From the NCBI GenBank assembly GCA_029931535.1, contig JAQPZY010001419.1, positions 1,600,501-1,664,500 on the forward strand: a DNA stretch of 64,000 nt, read 5' to 3'. The position numbers were made by a program, and so were the translations under genes. The notes below the pieces were generated by a model. The model saw only the letters and a program-made list of their open reading frames with translations, was not told the DNA's origin and did no database searches. Below are positions 11,654-23,196 of this stretch, piece after piece; the stretch's first letter is position 1, and each line of letters starts with the position of its first letter. This stretch comes from Margaritifera margaritifera. Its lineage: Eukaryota > Mollusca > Bivalvia > Unionida > Margaritiferidae.

Positions 11654-12264
11654 CTTAATAAGATAGCGTGCACGAGCGAATCAGAGTATCGAGGACTGAA
11701 CTTTGGATTTTTGAGCAATTCAAGATAAGAAACTTTATTTGTTAATGCTCTTAAACAAGTTAGTTTACCTTCACGTGTGTGATGCCTCCTGTAATTCTAT
11801 CCTGGAAAGTAAAAGAAAATGAACAGGTTAGAGAGAAATATGCACCGTGTGGAAAGTACAGGCTTTGCACGGTAGCGAGATTGCTATTGTTTGGTGTTGC
11901 TCTCAATGGTAAACAATAGATGTATGCTTTTATTTCAAAACTGTTTCCCATTTACTGATTGTTTCTCGAGATAAACACCAACAAGAAACAAACCGGACAA
12001 AGAACACTTGTAGATTCAGCTAAACTGTTTAGATACTCACGCCCACATAAATCCGTCTTCTTATAAATAGCCGAGAACGTAAATAATAGGCCACTATTTA
12101 TTTATCGATCTTAAAACAGATCATTATTGCAGCAACTACCATTTACAGGATTAGTTTAATTGAGGTAGATCACGTGGAATACGGGATACCAAAACCTACA
12201 GAACCTATCAAACCTGTTAGGGGCATCTCACAGGAACACTGAAGCCTTTTCGGAACAACACGCC

Positions 12265-12346
12265 ATGTTTATGTCCACATGGAAATATAAGCCTTCAAGG
12301 GCTGTATCAGTCAGATTTGTATTGGATTTCATTATATGGTTTGCAG
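12265..12346 (+). CDS. PLPP: PLPP exon 1
   Basis: Codons 1-27 plus one base. It ends at a cag|gtaagaa donor. Two in-frame ATGs lie six bases apart (12265 and 12271), and I take the first by default; the second also fits family starts. The peptide has a short basic N-terminus (KYKPSR) and then the start of transmembrane span 1 (VRFVLDFIIWFA), which continues into exon 2 as VGIPVVLLYL. The join is phase 1 (g + tt = Val). The frame would otherwise run on through the donor to 12477 without family similarity, which supports splicing here. No promoter element is evident upstream. Confidence 0.8.
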
Positions 12347-13220
12347 GTAAGAAACATCAACATATGCATTTGTATCCATTTATTTCATTTATAATGCTAT
12401 ATTACGTTTTGTTTCATCTGTGCTGTCCCATCCCATTTGGGAATCTATGTCGCGCGCCCCAAAACAGGGTATTTTAGTAATTCGTAGGTTTCGAGTTTGA
12501 TCTCTTCCACTACTGTGGTCGCCTTTGCATGCTAGGGTACTGAATTTCCCAAATGTCAAACACCTGCAAACCATTGCGTCATTATCTTAAAAACTAAAGT
12601 CGGAAGTACTTTATAGACAACATTAGACTAAGAGACAAGTTCATGTCTTACTGAAAACATGAAATTAAAAAAGAATTGCATTAACAAAGTTCAAGATGAA
12701 AGAGGCACTAGCAAACACCTTTTCTTTTTCATTTTTTGACCCATCAATAATTTATAATATCAAAATAAATAACTGACGCATAGTTATTTGCAAATAAAAA
12801 TATTCGACTGGTCAAAGCGCGGTAAATTTCCAAATATGAGAAACAAAGTAATAATAATGCATGGAAATTTGTCTTCTCCAATAACGAAGGATAGACATAT
12901 ACATGTATTAATTATTAATGTTAAAGTCCTGAGGTTCATGCTATAAATTAGGTTTAAAATCTGTGTACTATTCACATCCGTCTTTTTCAATACTTCTTAA
13001 AATAAGTTATCAGAAACTACGCACAAACTTTACCACAGAAAGAATGCATTCTTGGCTTGCATTTGCAGTGAAAATACTTAAATCAATTTACCGCATGTCA
13101 TAAAATGACGCTTTGATAAGGTTTGCGGACAAATGTTAAATATTTCGGCCTGTTTTATGAGTTAAAAATCAGAAAACTCATTGCGAACAGGATTAAATAA
13201 GAAACTAATGCTTTGATTGA

Positions 13221-13950
13221 AATCATAGTTACACCACATATAATTTTGTAATAAGAAGTTGTTGGGATTTTTTCTTCTCATTTTGTCTCTTTATTTTTGT
13301 TTCAATTTTAATTTGCAAAATGCATGAGTATGGAACATGTACTTGATTATTTTAATAACTATGTTACGACCCAGAACGACGCAAGATAACGAGATAGTTT
13401 GCGTTTATCGATATAAAGTAAAAATGAGAGATCTACATCTTCGTCACCTACTTTTCCGTATGTATATCCAGTTCCTGATATATTTGAACATGTACGTCAT
13501 AATTTAGGTCATGACGGATATCATTCATTACAGTCTATAAAGATCACTCTCGGGTTTGGCTGAGTTATAAAGTATCGATATGAGAATTAATACGGGTCAA
13601 ATCAATTAACATTCAGTGGCCAAGGATGGGGGGGGGGGGGGGGGGGAAGGGGCGAATTATGTTGGGGAATGAGATTTATTCGGGAAAATTAGTCCTTATG
13701 TTACTCATGAAATTCTCTGATTGGCAGAGCATAGTTACACCACATATAATTTTGTAATATAAAGTTGTTGGGTTTTTGTCTTCTCATTTTGTCTCTTTAT
13801 CTTTGTTTGAATTTTAATTTGTAAAATGCATGGGTAATGAACATTACTCGCGGTATTATGTAGTTGGTTATTTTATTAGCTATGTTATGACTCAGGACGA
13901 CACAAGATAACGAGATAGTTTGCGTTTATCGATATAAAGTAAAAATGATC
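13221..13950. repeat. About 220-bp direct repeat pair in intron 1
   Basis: Copy 1 at 13221-13430 and copy 2 at 13728-13950 share long blocks such as tagttacaccacatataatt, gataacgagatagtttgcgt and atcgatataaagtaaaaatga in the same order, with small indels. About 300 bp of unrelated DNA including a G tract lies between. Confidence 0.85.
13628..13646. repeat. Poly-G tract
   Basis: Run of 19 G with no interruption, between the two copies of the intron 1 duplication. Confidence 0.95.
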
Positions 13951-14097
13951 TCTGTTCACATCCTCAAGTAAAAGTTTATCGGAACTTAATTAGAAAATGC
14001 AATAATATTTTGCATGAAAGAAAATTCCACTACCACAACCTTCAGCTCAGTCTTTAAAAGTACTACTTCTACTACTGCAGCTGCTAGTACTCATGCT

Positions 14098-14098
14098 G

Positions 14099-14133
<35 letters not shown>
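14098..14133. repeat. (AAT)n microsatellite
   Basis: About 12 uninterrupted trinucleotide units. Confidence 0.95.
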
Positions 14134-14135
<2 letters not shown>

Positions 14136-14837
14136 AGTCTACACTCGATAGAATGCACATACAAAATTGATGTTACAATGATATTTATTCACATATAAAA
14201 TTGACATTACAAACGATATTGGCGGTCAAAAGGAATCTCAACTTGCCGATCATTAAGAGCACGGAAACGTTGATATTACATTCTGAACGGTGGCAAGAGG
14301 CTTCAATTTCCTGGTCAGAGGCTCAGGTTCGATTACCAGTGTTTTTATTTTTAGGTTAGTAAATACTTTTCTGTCAGTTCTATTTTAAGTGAAAACTGTG
14401 GGATGTCATCAAAGTTAGAGTCTTCAAACAATGGGACATGAATAATTATAATAAATATAAAGTATATATGTTTTGCGTTTTTCAAATATCGCTCCTGTTT
14501 TTGACATGGGGTGGAGGTGTTGATGTTGGGTTTGGTGGGAGAATGCGGTAAAATTAAGTTGGATTATATGGTAACTGACATAAAATAGAAAATGTCACTT
14601 TGCTTCAGGTTATTAATTTTTTATATTTTCATTTTAGGTTTTTTTAACCAGGGTTGTCACAGCCTAATACATTTTGGTACGACCATTCCTTATCCAATAT
14701 AATGAGTGACGGTGAAATGATTTCCATGGTAAAGAATAAAGACTCAACTATTTCGATCTTACTGTCAAATTGTGTGTCTTCTTGTAACCGATGTCATCAA
14801 GGTGCTCTGATTTAAAGCTCGATAATTTTCTTTTAAG

Positions 14838-14989
14838 TTGGGATACCAGTCGTATTGCTGTACCTGCAAGGAAATCCAGTCGAAGTGGGGTTTTTCTGTG
14901 ATGATACCAGTCTAAAGTATCCTTACAGAGACAGCACAGTCAGTGATGAAGTATTATTGGGAACCAGTCTAGGTGGAGTGGTGACCATG
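14838..14989 (+). CDS. PLPP: PLPP exon 2
   Basis: 152 nt between a tcttttaag acceptor and an atg|gtatgt donor, codons 28-78. It completes transmembrane span 1 and contains the family-typical first extracellular loop (FFCDDTSLKYPYRDSTV), closely like the F-C-x-D-x-S-[IL]-x-Y-P-Y segment of animal LPPs. It ends in the start of span 2 (LLGTSLGGVVTM). It joins exon 3 in phase 0. Confidence 0.92.
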
Positions 14990-15226
14990 GTATGTAGAAG
15001 AATGAATGAAACAACAAACGAACAAACAAAAACGAAAATAAACCGAAATATATGTCAGAATTATTAACGTAATCACAATTAATGTAATGTTACTTGATGA
15101 TGTGACCCATGTAACATTTTTCAGCTAAAACCACTTTTCTCTGTCTTATTTGTGCTAATTTTTCAGCCGCAGTATGTCTGCGTTATATCGAGGGTAAACG
15201 CATTATATTGTTTAAAGACGGACTCT

Positions 15227-15228
<2 letters not shown>

Positions 15229-15290
<62 letters not shown>
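15229..15290. repeat. (CT)n microsatellite
   Basis: About 31 TC units in PLPP intron 2. The Ser-Leu open frame over it (15152-15394) is an artefact. Confidence 0.97.
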
Positions 15291-15293
<3 letters not shown>

Positions 15294-15448
15294 CTACCAT
15301 GTGTCTAACAGTAAACGTTTGTTTCTCCTTTATTTATTCCTGTACGTATTTATTCAAAAATATAAACTGTTATGCTATAGCAACTGATGGTTAAATGGTG
15401 ATTCAAGAATAGAAAAACTCCAAATACTATGCTCCAATGATTAGAGAT

Positions 15449-15816
15449 CATGGATTTCTTTTAGAGATAGACCAATTTGCCATGGATTTCTTTTAGAGAT
15501 AGACCAATTTACCATGGATTTCTTTTAGAGTTGGACCAATTTACCATGGAGTTCTTTTAGAGATAGACCAATTTACCATGGATTTCTTCTAAAGATAGAC
15601 CAATTTACCATGGATTTCTATTCGAGATAGACCAATTTACCATGGATTTCTTTTAGAGTTGGACCAATTTACCATGGAGTTCTTTTAGAGATAGACCAAT
15701 TTACCATGGATTTCTTTTAAAGATAGACCAATTTACCATGGATTTCTTTTAGAGTTGGACCAATTTATCATGGATTTCTTTCAGAGTTATACCTATTTAC
15801 CATGGATTTCTTTTCG
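15449..15816. repeat. Minisatellite, 32-bp monomer, in PLPP intron 2
   Basis: About 11-12 copies of a unit with core accatggatttcttttagag then atagaccaattt. Variant copies carry agttggacc or gagttc instead, and these variants alternate in blocks, as if several-unit segments had been duplicated. Confidence 0.9.
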
Positions 15817-16778
15817 TCATGTTTGTGGTGATTTTAATACCTGATGAATGACACTTTATCGCAGTGATCACATCTGACCGTTCATTTCCCTAATTTTCCC
15901 TCATAAATTAGTATCTAACCTCTTCGTGAACTTATCGATGATTTGATCTTTTCAAAGAAAGTATTTCTTTATGGTCAATCTTCTATATATCAAATAAGCG
16001 TCAAACTTTGCATAGTGGCTGGTAGCTGACTCTTGCAGAGTTATGCTAGGAATTTACTCAAATTTTGCAATATTTTTTTAGTCATGTTTTTGTCGTCAAA
16101 TCACCCAATTTTACTCACTTCTTTCTGAAATCACAACACAGTATTAAAATTGTTAATATGTTTATGTGATATACCAATCGCAATAAAGTTTAATTTGATT
16201 CCGCCACTGAGTCATTTTGTAAAGATAATTTATGCTTTCCATTTTCTGAGTTGCAATAATCAAGTATAGCTAGTACAAAATATATTATTTACTGTTCATA
16301 ATTTAAATGAAAAAATATCGTATTCTGAACAACATTATTTTTTCTTTTTTTGCATCGTAATAATGACTCTAAATTTTTTAACACAAGAAAGAATTGTTGT
16401 CATTTAGGTCTATATTAATTATTTTGTCTTCTCCCTATTCATAGATTAGCACAATTTGTTTTAACTGAATTATTCTTTAAAATTGATTTATATTGTCCAG
16501 TTGTGTGTTTGAATTTCATCTCGATGATTGATAAGGACATTATAGTTATGAACGGAGTTTGGATAGTATTGTATCCTTATTTAATTATTTATTTTTTTTT
16601 TATTTGGATGGTTATTCTAAGTCAAATCTATCCGTCTTTGTTAATACATGGATTTTTCCGTGTTATTACGATAGAGAGAAACTACAAGAAAAGAACACTA
16701 GATTTTTCCTGTCTAACTAATGAAATGCAATTATATCAACTCTTCGTCAATAACATTGAATTTATCTTCTATTTATAG

Positions 16779-16996
16779 ATGGTACTGACAGAATTTCTCT
16801 TGTATCTTGATAAAAGAAACAGAAGGAGCACCTCGTGGCCAATAACCCATATCATGAAACATTTGGGAGTCTTTCTGCTCGGCTTCACAATTAACGAACT
16901 ATTCACAATTGCCATTAAACATAGAGTGGGTCGATTGAGACCACATTTCTTCGATGTGTGCAAGCCAGATTTTAAGGCCATCAATTGTAGTCAAGG
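16779..16996 (+). CDS. PLPP: PLPP exon 3 (catalytic motif C1)
   Basis: 218 nt, codons 79-150 plus two bases, from an atttatag acceptor to a caagg|gtaatc donor. It finishes transmembrane span 2, contains span 3 (about residues 106-124) and then PAP2 motif C1, KHRVGRLRP at residues 125-133 (K-x6-R-P), which binds the substrate phosphate. A conserved HFFDVCKPD segment follows, and N147 in an N-C-S sequon aligns with the glycosylated asparagine position known in animal LPPs. A CT microsatellite begins nine bases after the donor, which is unusually close to a splice site. Confidence 0.95.
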
Positions 16997-17000
16997 GTAA

Positions 17001-17004
<4 letters not shown>

Positions 17005-17060
<56 letters not shown>
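17005..17060. repeat. (CT)n microsatellite next to exon 3 donor
   Basis: About 28 CT units starting within ten bases of the exon 3 splice donor. Such pyrimidine runs can bind PTB-like splicing factors (inference only). Confidence 0.97.
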
Positions 17061-17063
<3 letters not shown>

Positions 17064-17405
17064 GCTTTTTATCCCTGTTTATCTAATGAAAAAGTGTACA
17101 GATGCCGGTCTTTTAGCGGATGAACACATGGGCCTGTCAATTCAAGCACAACGTTACAGTGATCCTCAGTGTAATTATTTAAAACAGCATCCATTGGGAG
17201 AAAATTGATAAAAGCATGCAATGATACTGTTCTCTCCTAATGAATAATAGTGACAAATATTTTGCAAAGGTTTACACCAGTGTCAAAAAAAAGGGGCAGA
17301 CAAGATAACATGCAAAAAAAAGCAAAGCTGATTTCCAATACGTTATTCGTCACACGTGCGTAAATAAATCGGCGATGAGGCCAAGGTTGTGTTTTGGTTT
17401 ATACA

Positions 17406-17700
17406 CAGGCCCGCTGACAGAAATTCCGGGTCCCTGGGCAGGGCAGTCATGGGCCCCAAAACTAGTTAAATTTTTTGTATATATAAACATGTGTACAGTT
17501 TTGCACATAAAGTCTGTAGTAATCTACCATAACTTAGACTCTTGCAAGGAACACATTGTAATATTTCCTGCAAAGATTAATTTATTTTTTTATAATCGAG
17601 TTGACAGCGGGCCCCTAGAAATCGCCTGGTCTCTGGGCAATTGCGCCGTGCCCTCTCCTGCCCCCCCCCCCATGCACCGACCCGCTTCTCGGCGGGCCTG
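17406..17700. mobile_element. hAT-type miniature inverted-repeat element (295 bp)
   Basis: The ends are perfect 9-bp inverted repeats, CAGGCCCGC at 17406-17414 and GCGGGCCTG at 17692-17700. They are flanked by a perfect 8-bp direct duplication, TTTATACA, at 17398-17405 and 17701-17708. The 8-bp target duplication and CAGG...CCTG ends are typical of hAT-superfamily non-autonomous elements. No transposase is encoded; the open frame at 17375-17803 crosses both ends and is not a gene. It lies in PLPP intron 3. Confidence 0.9.
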
Positions 17701-18719
17701 TTTATACATATGGTTCGGCCTAAATCTCCGTTCAAATGTTTTGGACGTCTTGGCTCAGCTTAATTCTAATCAGATTTTTTTCTTTCCATTATTATTAAGC
17801 TAGTCACCAAGGTTACAAACACACCTAAATAGTAAGTCACAGTACCTAAACACACCCTAGCGTGACGCATTTAACTCTCCACACCCCACTCCGAGCTAAC
17901 TCGAGGTTGGGCAACACCTAGTGTAGGGTACGTGCTGTTGCTATCCCCGTATCACTACCAGACGATTTGTACCTGACCGGTATTAGACCAAATTAAAACC
18001 TAACCAATAATCTGAACAGCATGTTCACAACCAAAGGAAAGCGAGTCTCACTTCCAAAACCTCCACATCACGTGAGTGTAATAAACACGATTTTTATTTC
18101 GCAACACTGCGGTTTTCCTAAAAACTAAGCATCGTTTTGCAGGATAAGGAGCTTTAAAGAACACGCTCATCATATTAATTTAAAGTCGATTTTTTTTATG
18201 GAATGCGCCTTCAAATAATTACTTCTTACTAAGTCATCTATCATATAATAATTTTTGCTCAATTGGTGATATAGAAACAGCGAAATATTTTCGTTAAAAA
18301 TGTTATAAATATTCAAGTCAAAAAGTATGCATTCGACATACGTTAACTTTTCTATTAAAACTGTATAACTTGGTAACCCAGTGCATTCAGAAGGATATAA
18401 TATAAATCAGTGCAAAATTTCGTCAAATTATCCAAATGTATATTCTTAATAGTATGCAAGCCTTGCTGTGTTATCACTACTTTTAATTAAAAAAAATTCC
18501 TCAGATTTAAACAATACATTGCAACTTGTACAATGAGATTTAACAATAAGTTATAACAACATTATGGTCCCTTCTCCTCAAGTTATTACGTATTAAAAGC
18601 ACCAACATATATTGTAAATATTTCAATAATAATATTAATACCTAATGCATATACTTCGGTGATGTAATATTTTTGATAAAAAAAAAAGAAAAGAGAGAGA
18701 TTATTATTTCTAAGTTGAT

Positions 18720-18896
18720 CATATATTGAATCTCCATGTTGGCCATTAGAATTACATATATTGAATATCCGTGTTGGCCATTAGAATGGTATATATTGAA
18801 TCTCTGTGTTGGTCATTAGAATGGCATATATTATCTCGCGTTGACCATTATAATGGCATATATTGAATCTCCATGTTGGCCACTAGAATGGCATAT
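18720..18896. repeat. Minisatellite, about 35-bp monomer
   Basis: Five copies of atatattgaatctccatg then ttggccattagaatggc, with small changes. In PLPP intron 3. Confidence 0.9.
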
Positions 18897-19176
18897 ACAG
18901 ATAAAGCCACCTTTATATTACAATTCATATCACAACTGAAAAATTACATGTATAGAATTTGATACAAAAGTCAACTACGGTTGAAAGGTAGCAATGGTTC
19001 CCACTGTTCCCTAAATTAGCATGACATTTCTTTCCTATCTGATTTGACTGCAATCAATAATATATATTTTTTCCAATATATAGTAATCGTCAAAACCATT
19101 GAAACGCGTAGTTGTATCTCTTTTCATTATACAAGTATATGTAGTACTTGGTTAGAAAAAGAATAAAATAAAAAGG

Positions 19177-19224
<48 letters not shown>

Positions 19225-19246
19225 GATATATATATATATATATATA
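19177..19246. repeat. (TA)n microsatellite at LINE 3' end
   Basis: TA run with ttt and g interruptions. It abuts the 3' end of the minus-strand LINE relic and may derive from its tail. Confidence 0.93.
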
Positions 19247-21600
19247 ATTGCTCTACAGCTTTATCTCCAAATAAAACAATTTTAGCGCTGGGTATAACAA
19301 CTATTCTAGGTACATATTGAATTCACTGGCAAACATCATCGCATAACCTATTAACCACAGTACATTCCTAAAACAAATGCAGTATTGTTTGAGGTGAACC
19401 ATTACAAAAAGTGCATTGATCAATATCAGAAACATGTATGCTGTACAAAAATGAAGTTCTTGGTAAAACTATATGTAGAACACGATATTGAAACCAATGT
19501 AATTTTGTGTTTTTCTTTACTTTATACACTTTGTAATTTATATTTGGCCGATGGTCACTAATAAATATTTTCTTGATACCTTTTTCACAGGGTGGTGAAA
19601 CATTCTATTTCAAAAGTATTTTAAAAAAAATTCATTACGATCCTTATTGCTATAAAGAATCATGTCTAACTGGTAAGGGATAAAAGGTCTGTCATTCGTG
19701 CATATATTCAATTTTAGATTTAATTTTCTACATAAAGACTTTATAGTCTGAATGACACCTTGAAAAGCAAGAAAATTTGTATTAATACCATCCTTTGTTT
19801 TAAAGCTTTCAAATTCAAGAAGGCTTCTCCGGTACGCAAGCATTTCATTAATATATTTAACGGTATGCAAACAAACATTGCATTAATATATTTAAGGGTA
19901 TGCAAGCATTATTTTAATATATCTAAAGGTATGCGAGCATTTCATTAATATATTTCACAGTATGCAAGCATTTTGTTAATATATTTAACGATATGCAAGC
20001 ATTGTTTAAATATATTTAACTGTATGCAAGCATTTCAGTAATATATTTTACTGTATGCAAGCATTTTATTAATATATTTCAGGATACGCACGCATTTCAG
20101 TGATATAATTAATGGTATGCAAGCATTTCAGTAATATAATTAACGGTATGCAAGCATTTCTGTAATATATTTAACTGTATGCAAACATTTTAGTAATATA
20201 TTTAACGGTATGCAAGCATTTCAGTAATATAATTAACGGTATGCAAGCATTTCAGTAATATATTTAACTGTATGCAAACACTTCAGTAATATATTTAACG
20301 GTATGCAAGGATTTCAGTAATATAATTAACGATATGCAAGCATTTCAATAATATATTTAACATTATGTTTAATCCATTTCTTATATATAATGAGTGCCTG
20401 TTTATTCTTATTAGTTACTTCATCTACAAGTTTGTTTTCATAAAATCTTTTCATGTTTGAGGTACATTTCATTCTATTAAACGTTTACAGGGGAATAAAA
20501 TAAATATCACGCCAAAAGATAATTATCGTATCCTATGATTAATTTAATTGTATATTCGTCTCCTAATATGGCAATCTGTTCCATCTTGCATATTTTTATA
20601 TTACAACAAATGAACACATTTTCCTATAGACTATTAATCCACTTTGTTTGTAAATATATTATATACATTTTTCAGTGAATATCATTGATGATCCTCCGTT
20701 GTAGATATTTTGAAACAGAATTCATCTTTTAATTCTATCTACTTTTGACTTCCATACATATGTGAAAAATAGTTCATGCAATATAAATTCGCTAATGAAT
20801 TTTTGGAGGGGGTTTACAAAGTAGATCAACAAAGGGTTTAATTGTGAAAACACTAAAGTTTTTTAAATTGTTATTTTACCAACTGGTGTTAGGATTCCTT
20901 TTGTCCAATTCTTAAAAAAAACATTTTTTATTTTTATCATTTGAGTTTTATTTTCAAACTTTTAATGTACCATTTCATTTACGGTAAATGAAAACTTGAT
21001 AACCAGTACGATAAATTTCGTGACCCACTATAGTTGTAGCCTATGAAGAAAGGTTTCCTAACTATATAGCCTGCCTTCTATCCAGACTGCATTTGTTTTG
21101 GTAATATTGAGTTTCTGGCCTAAAATCCTTGTAGAAACAAACTTTTTTTAATACATCAGAGGACGATTTCAGATATTCAAAAGATCCATCAAGAACCAAA
21201 GTTATATTATCTGCAGACTGTGAAAGTATATATTATGCTTCGTTGAATTTGATACCTTTTATATTATTATCATTTTCTAATAATATTGTCAACATTTCTG
21301 CAAATATTAAGAGATAATGCGATAAAAAGCGTGGACCCACTGTCCTATAATAAGTTGAAGATTGTGAAAGGTTTTGAACAATAGGAATACATTTCCATGA
21401 AATAGAATCAAAAGAGTTTTCAAAATCAATTAAGAATAAAATACCCGGTATTTGTAATTCTTCAGTAATATGCATTGTGTCATAAATAATCAAACTTTTT
21501 TCAAAAAAAAGTAACCAGTTTTATCATCATATATCACTCAATAATGACTTTATTCTTTTTACCATATATCCTGATCCTAATTTGTAAACATTCTTAAGTA
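19247..21600 (-). pseudogene. LINE (L1/Tx1-like) reverse transcriptase relic
   Basis: Decayed 3' half of a non-LTR retrotransposon. The segment 21233-21493 has the RT motif A region (LFLIDFENSFDSISW). Just downstream, near 21215, is SADNITLVLDGSF, where the usual [YF]-A-D-D box is changed (D to N). A RILGQKLNITKTNAVW-like block follows in another frame near 21130. The C-terminal zinc knuckle survives at about 19385-19415 (C-T-F-C...H-L-F-stop-E-C), followed by KIVLFGDKAVEQL close to the 3' end. Stops, frameshifts and an internal 31-bp minisatellite break it. It sits antisense in PLPP intron 3. Confidence 0.8.
19831..20368. repeat. Minisatellite, 31-bp monomer, inside LINE relic
   Basis: About 17 copies of ggtatgcaagcatttcagta then atataattaac, in PLPP intron 3. 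It interrupts the LINE: LINE-like protein sequence lies on both sides (19610-19830 and beyond 20400), so the array expanded within or was inserted into the LINE after its arrival. Confidence 0.9.
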
Positions 21601-21719
21601 AAGATATATCCCAACTTACGTCAAACTGTCCTCGCCCGACATACAATCTACTAACCCTAATTATTTCCATGCTGTGCTATTAACAAACCATTAACTTCTT
21701 GATAAACTTGATACATATA

Positions 21720-21948
21720 CAGGGCCGGATTCAGGGAAGGGCCTCAGTATGTATTACATATTGCAAAAAACTATGAAGTCATTAAACATATTTATTTATT
21801 TACCAATGTAAAATTGACAATTTTTTTCGACTCAAGGTAAATTCATCAAACATTTTTTCAATATGGAATGGTGATCCTAAAGGAGGGACTACAAAATATG
21901 AGGGCCTAAGACTATAGCCTTATTAGCCCAAGGGTTAATCCGGCCCTG
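21720..21948. mobile_element. hAT-type miniature inverted-repeat element (229 bp)
   Basis: Ends are 12-bp inverted repeats, CAGGGCCGGATT at 21720-21731 and AATCCGGCCCTG at 21937-21948, flanked by a perfect 8-bp direct duplication TACATATA at 21712-21719 and 21949-21956. The interior is AT-rich with no coding capacity. It sits 72 bp upstream of the PLPP exon 4 acceptor, so it lies where the branch point and polypyrimidine tract context could be affected. Confidence 0.92.
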
Positions 21949-22028
21949 TACATATATATGCCGAATTTGCACAGTTTTGTTATAACTTCAATTTGTTTAC
22001 TAACAGACTCCATAACACACCTTTACAG

Positions 22029-22149
22029 ATACATCACAGGATACACATGTATGAGTACGCATGTATCCCAGAGAGAGATCGGACAGAGCCGCTTATCCTT
22101 TCCTTCCGGACATGCCTCTTTAGCCATGTACTCTGCTGTTTATATTGGG
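22029..22149 (+). CDS. PLPP: PLPP exon 4 (catalytic motif C2)
   Basis: 121 nt from a ctttacag acceptor to an attggg|gtaaga donor, entered in phase 2 (GG + A = Gly151) and ending in phase 0, codons 151-191. It carries PAP2 motif C2, SFPSGHAS, with P-S-G-H at residues 176-179; H179 is the expected general acid. It ends in transmembrane span 4 (LAMYSAVYIG). The frame in the other phase is a shadow. Confidence 0.95.
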
Positions 22150-22814
22150 GTAAGAGATCATATCTAAAAGAGGAAATAAAAAATGAAAAGCAAACCACCG
22201 CGCTATCGCAACATGGAGGTTTGTTTAGTTTTTTTACTTGAAAACAAATTCCAAACTTTTGCAATAGTGGCAATATATTATTTAATGTTTCAATCGTTGA
22301 ACTTATGCTTAAAAAATGAAGTCGCCTCCAGAATGAGGTGTGCGTTGTGCGTACTATTTAGCACATAAGGGAACTGACTTATATATTCTATGTAGTTTCA
22401 TACATTGTGATAGTCACTTTATTGATATGTGGTAAACACGATGAGTCAGCACTGTTGATGTTTACAGTCATCCGGGTATTCACAGATCTTGTTCAATCGG
22501 TGAAGGTGAAAACTCGGCCAGTTTCGTTAGAGCACTAGAAAGTTTAAAATCGGATTACAAATCGAATATAGTTCTGTACTATTCGTTTTTATGACACCTC
22601 GCTGTTCCGACATATTTAATGTTCAAAACTATTTATTGATCACTTGATTTAAAATATCGTCCTTTATCACGCAAGGTTGGAAGGAAGACAAAAAAGAAAG
22701 AAATTTTTCATCCCCTCTAATATCGCACTATTTCATATTTTCTAAACAATGACAAATTGTGTAATACGTCAAATGCAAACTGAGAGATGAATCTTATTGG
22801 TATTCCATTTTCAG
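22150..22814 (+). other. PLPP intron 4
   Basis: A 665-bp phase-0 intron (gtaagag ... ttttcag). Nothing else recognised; small open frames here have no family features. Confidence 0.85.
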
Positions 22815-22991
22815 TACTACATTCAAGTGCACATTCGCGTGACGTATTCCAACGTCATGAAACCAGTCCTACAGTCTGTGCTAGTTCTTTTGGCGGTTCT
22901 TAACGGACTGACGAGGATCACCGACCACATGCACCACCCAACTGACGTCATCGCCGGCTACTTCTTTGGAGCTATTATTGCATCCTTTGTC
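22815..22991 (+). CDS. PLPP: PLPP exon 5 (catalytic motif C3)
   Basis: 177 nt, codons 192-250, from a ttttcag acceptor to a gtc|gtaagt donor. It contains transmembrane span 5 (about residues 209-224) and motif C3, TRITDHMHHPTD at residues 224-235. This fits S-R-x5-H-x3-D with Thr for Ser at the first position; H231 is the expected nucleophile, held by D235. Span 6 begins at residue 236 (VIAGYFFGAIIASFV). Reading past the donor keeps the frame open for 30 more codons to a TAA at 23082-23084, giving a 280-residue protein, so a terminal-exon form is possible. Confidence 0.93.
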
Positions 22992-23196
22992 GTAAGTGCT
23001 AATTATGATGATTTTTTATTTCGTCACTTCCTCACTACGTCTTCTGAAGTATATGTGATTCTTGCCTTTAATTACAAAGTATAAAGAGAAAATTTGAAGA
23101 AGGTTCTTTTAAGAATAACTGCTAGGTCTCTGAGGCTGATATTAAAAAAGGTGCAGATATTATTGTTAGTCATCGGTGTTACAAGTTTGATCAAGA

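Larger units (their letters stand above)
12347..14837 (+). other. PLPP intron 1
   Basis: A 2.5-kb phase-1 intron (gtaagaa ... tcttttaag). It holds a roughly 220-bp direct duplication (13221-13430 and 13728-13950), a G tract at 13628-13646 and an (AAT)n microsatellite at 14098-14133. No other coding feature is recognised. Confidence 0.75.
12265..22991 (+). other. PLPP: Phospholipid phosphatase gene locus (exons 1-5 seen)
   Basis: Host gene for an integral-membrane lipid phosphate phosphatase of the PAP2/LPP family (PLPP1-3, wunen). These enzymes dephosphorylate phosphatidate, lysophosphatidate, sphingosine-1-phosphate and related lipids, with the active site facing the extracellular side or organelle lumen. 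Five exons join with consistent phases (82, 152, 218, 121 and 177 nt; intron phases 1, 0, 2, 0) into 250 codons that cover six predicted membrane spans and the three catalytic motifs. The family is usually about 280-310 residues, so only the C-terminal tail is unaccounted for. Exon 5 either reads on into the next bases (to 23084) or splices to a last exon I could not find. No stop or frameshift lies in the joined exons, unlike the virus-like relics nearby. Which vertebrate paralogue it corresponds to cannot be told here. Confidence 0.92.

Noticed and set aside
15152..15394. Ser-Leu-rich open frames over CT tracts (also 16954-17208, 40687-40902, 59745-59975)
   Set aside because: Products of dinucleotide repeats, no conserved flanking sequence.
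17375..17803. 142-codon open frame in PLPP intron 3
   Set aside because: It spans a hAT-type miniature element including both terminal repeats and target duplications, and has no protein family features.
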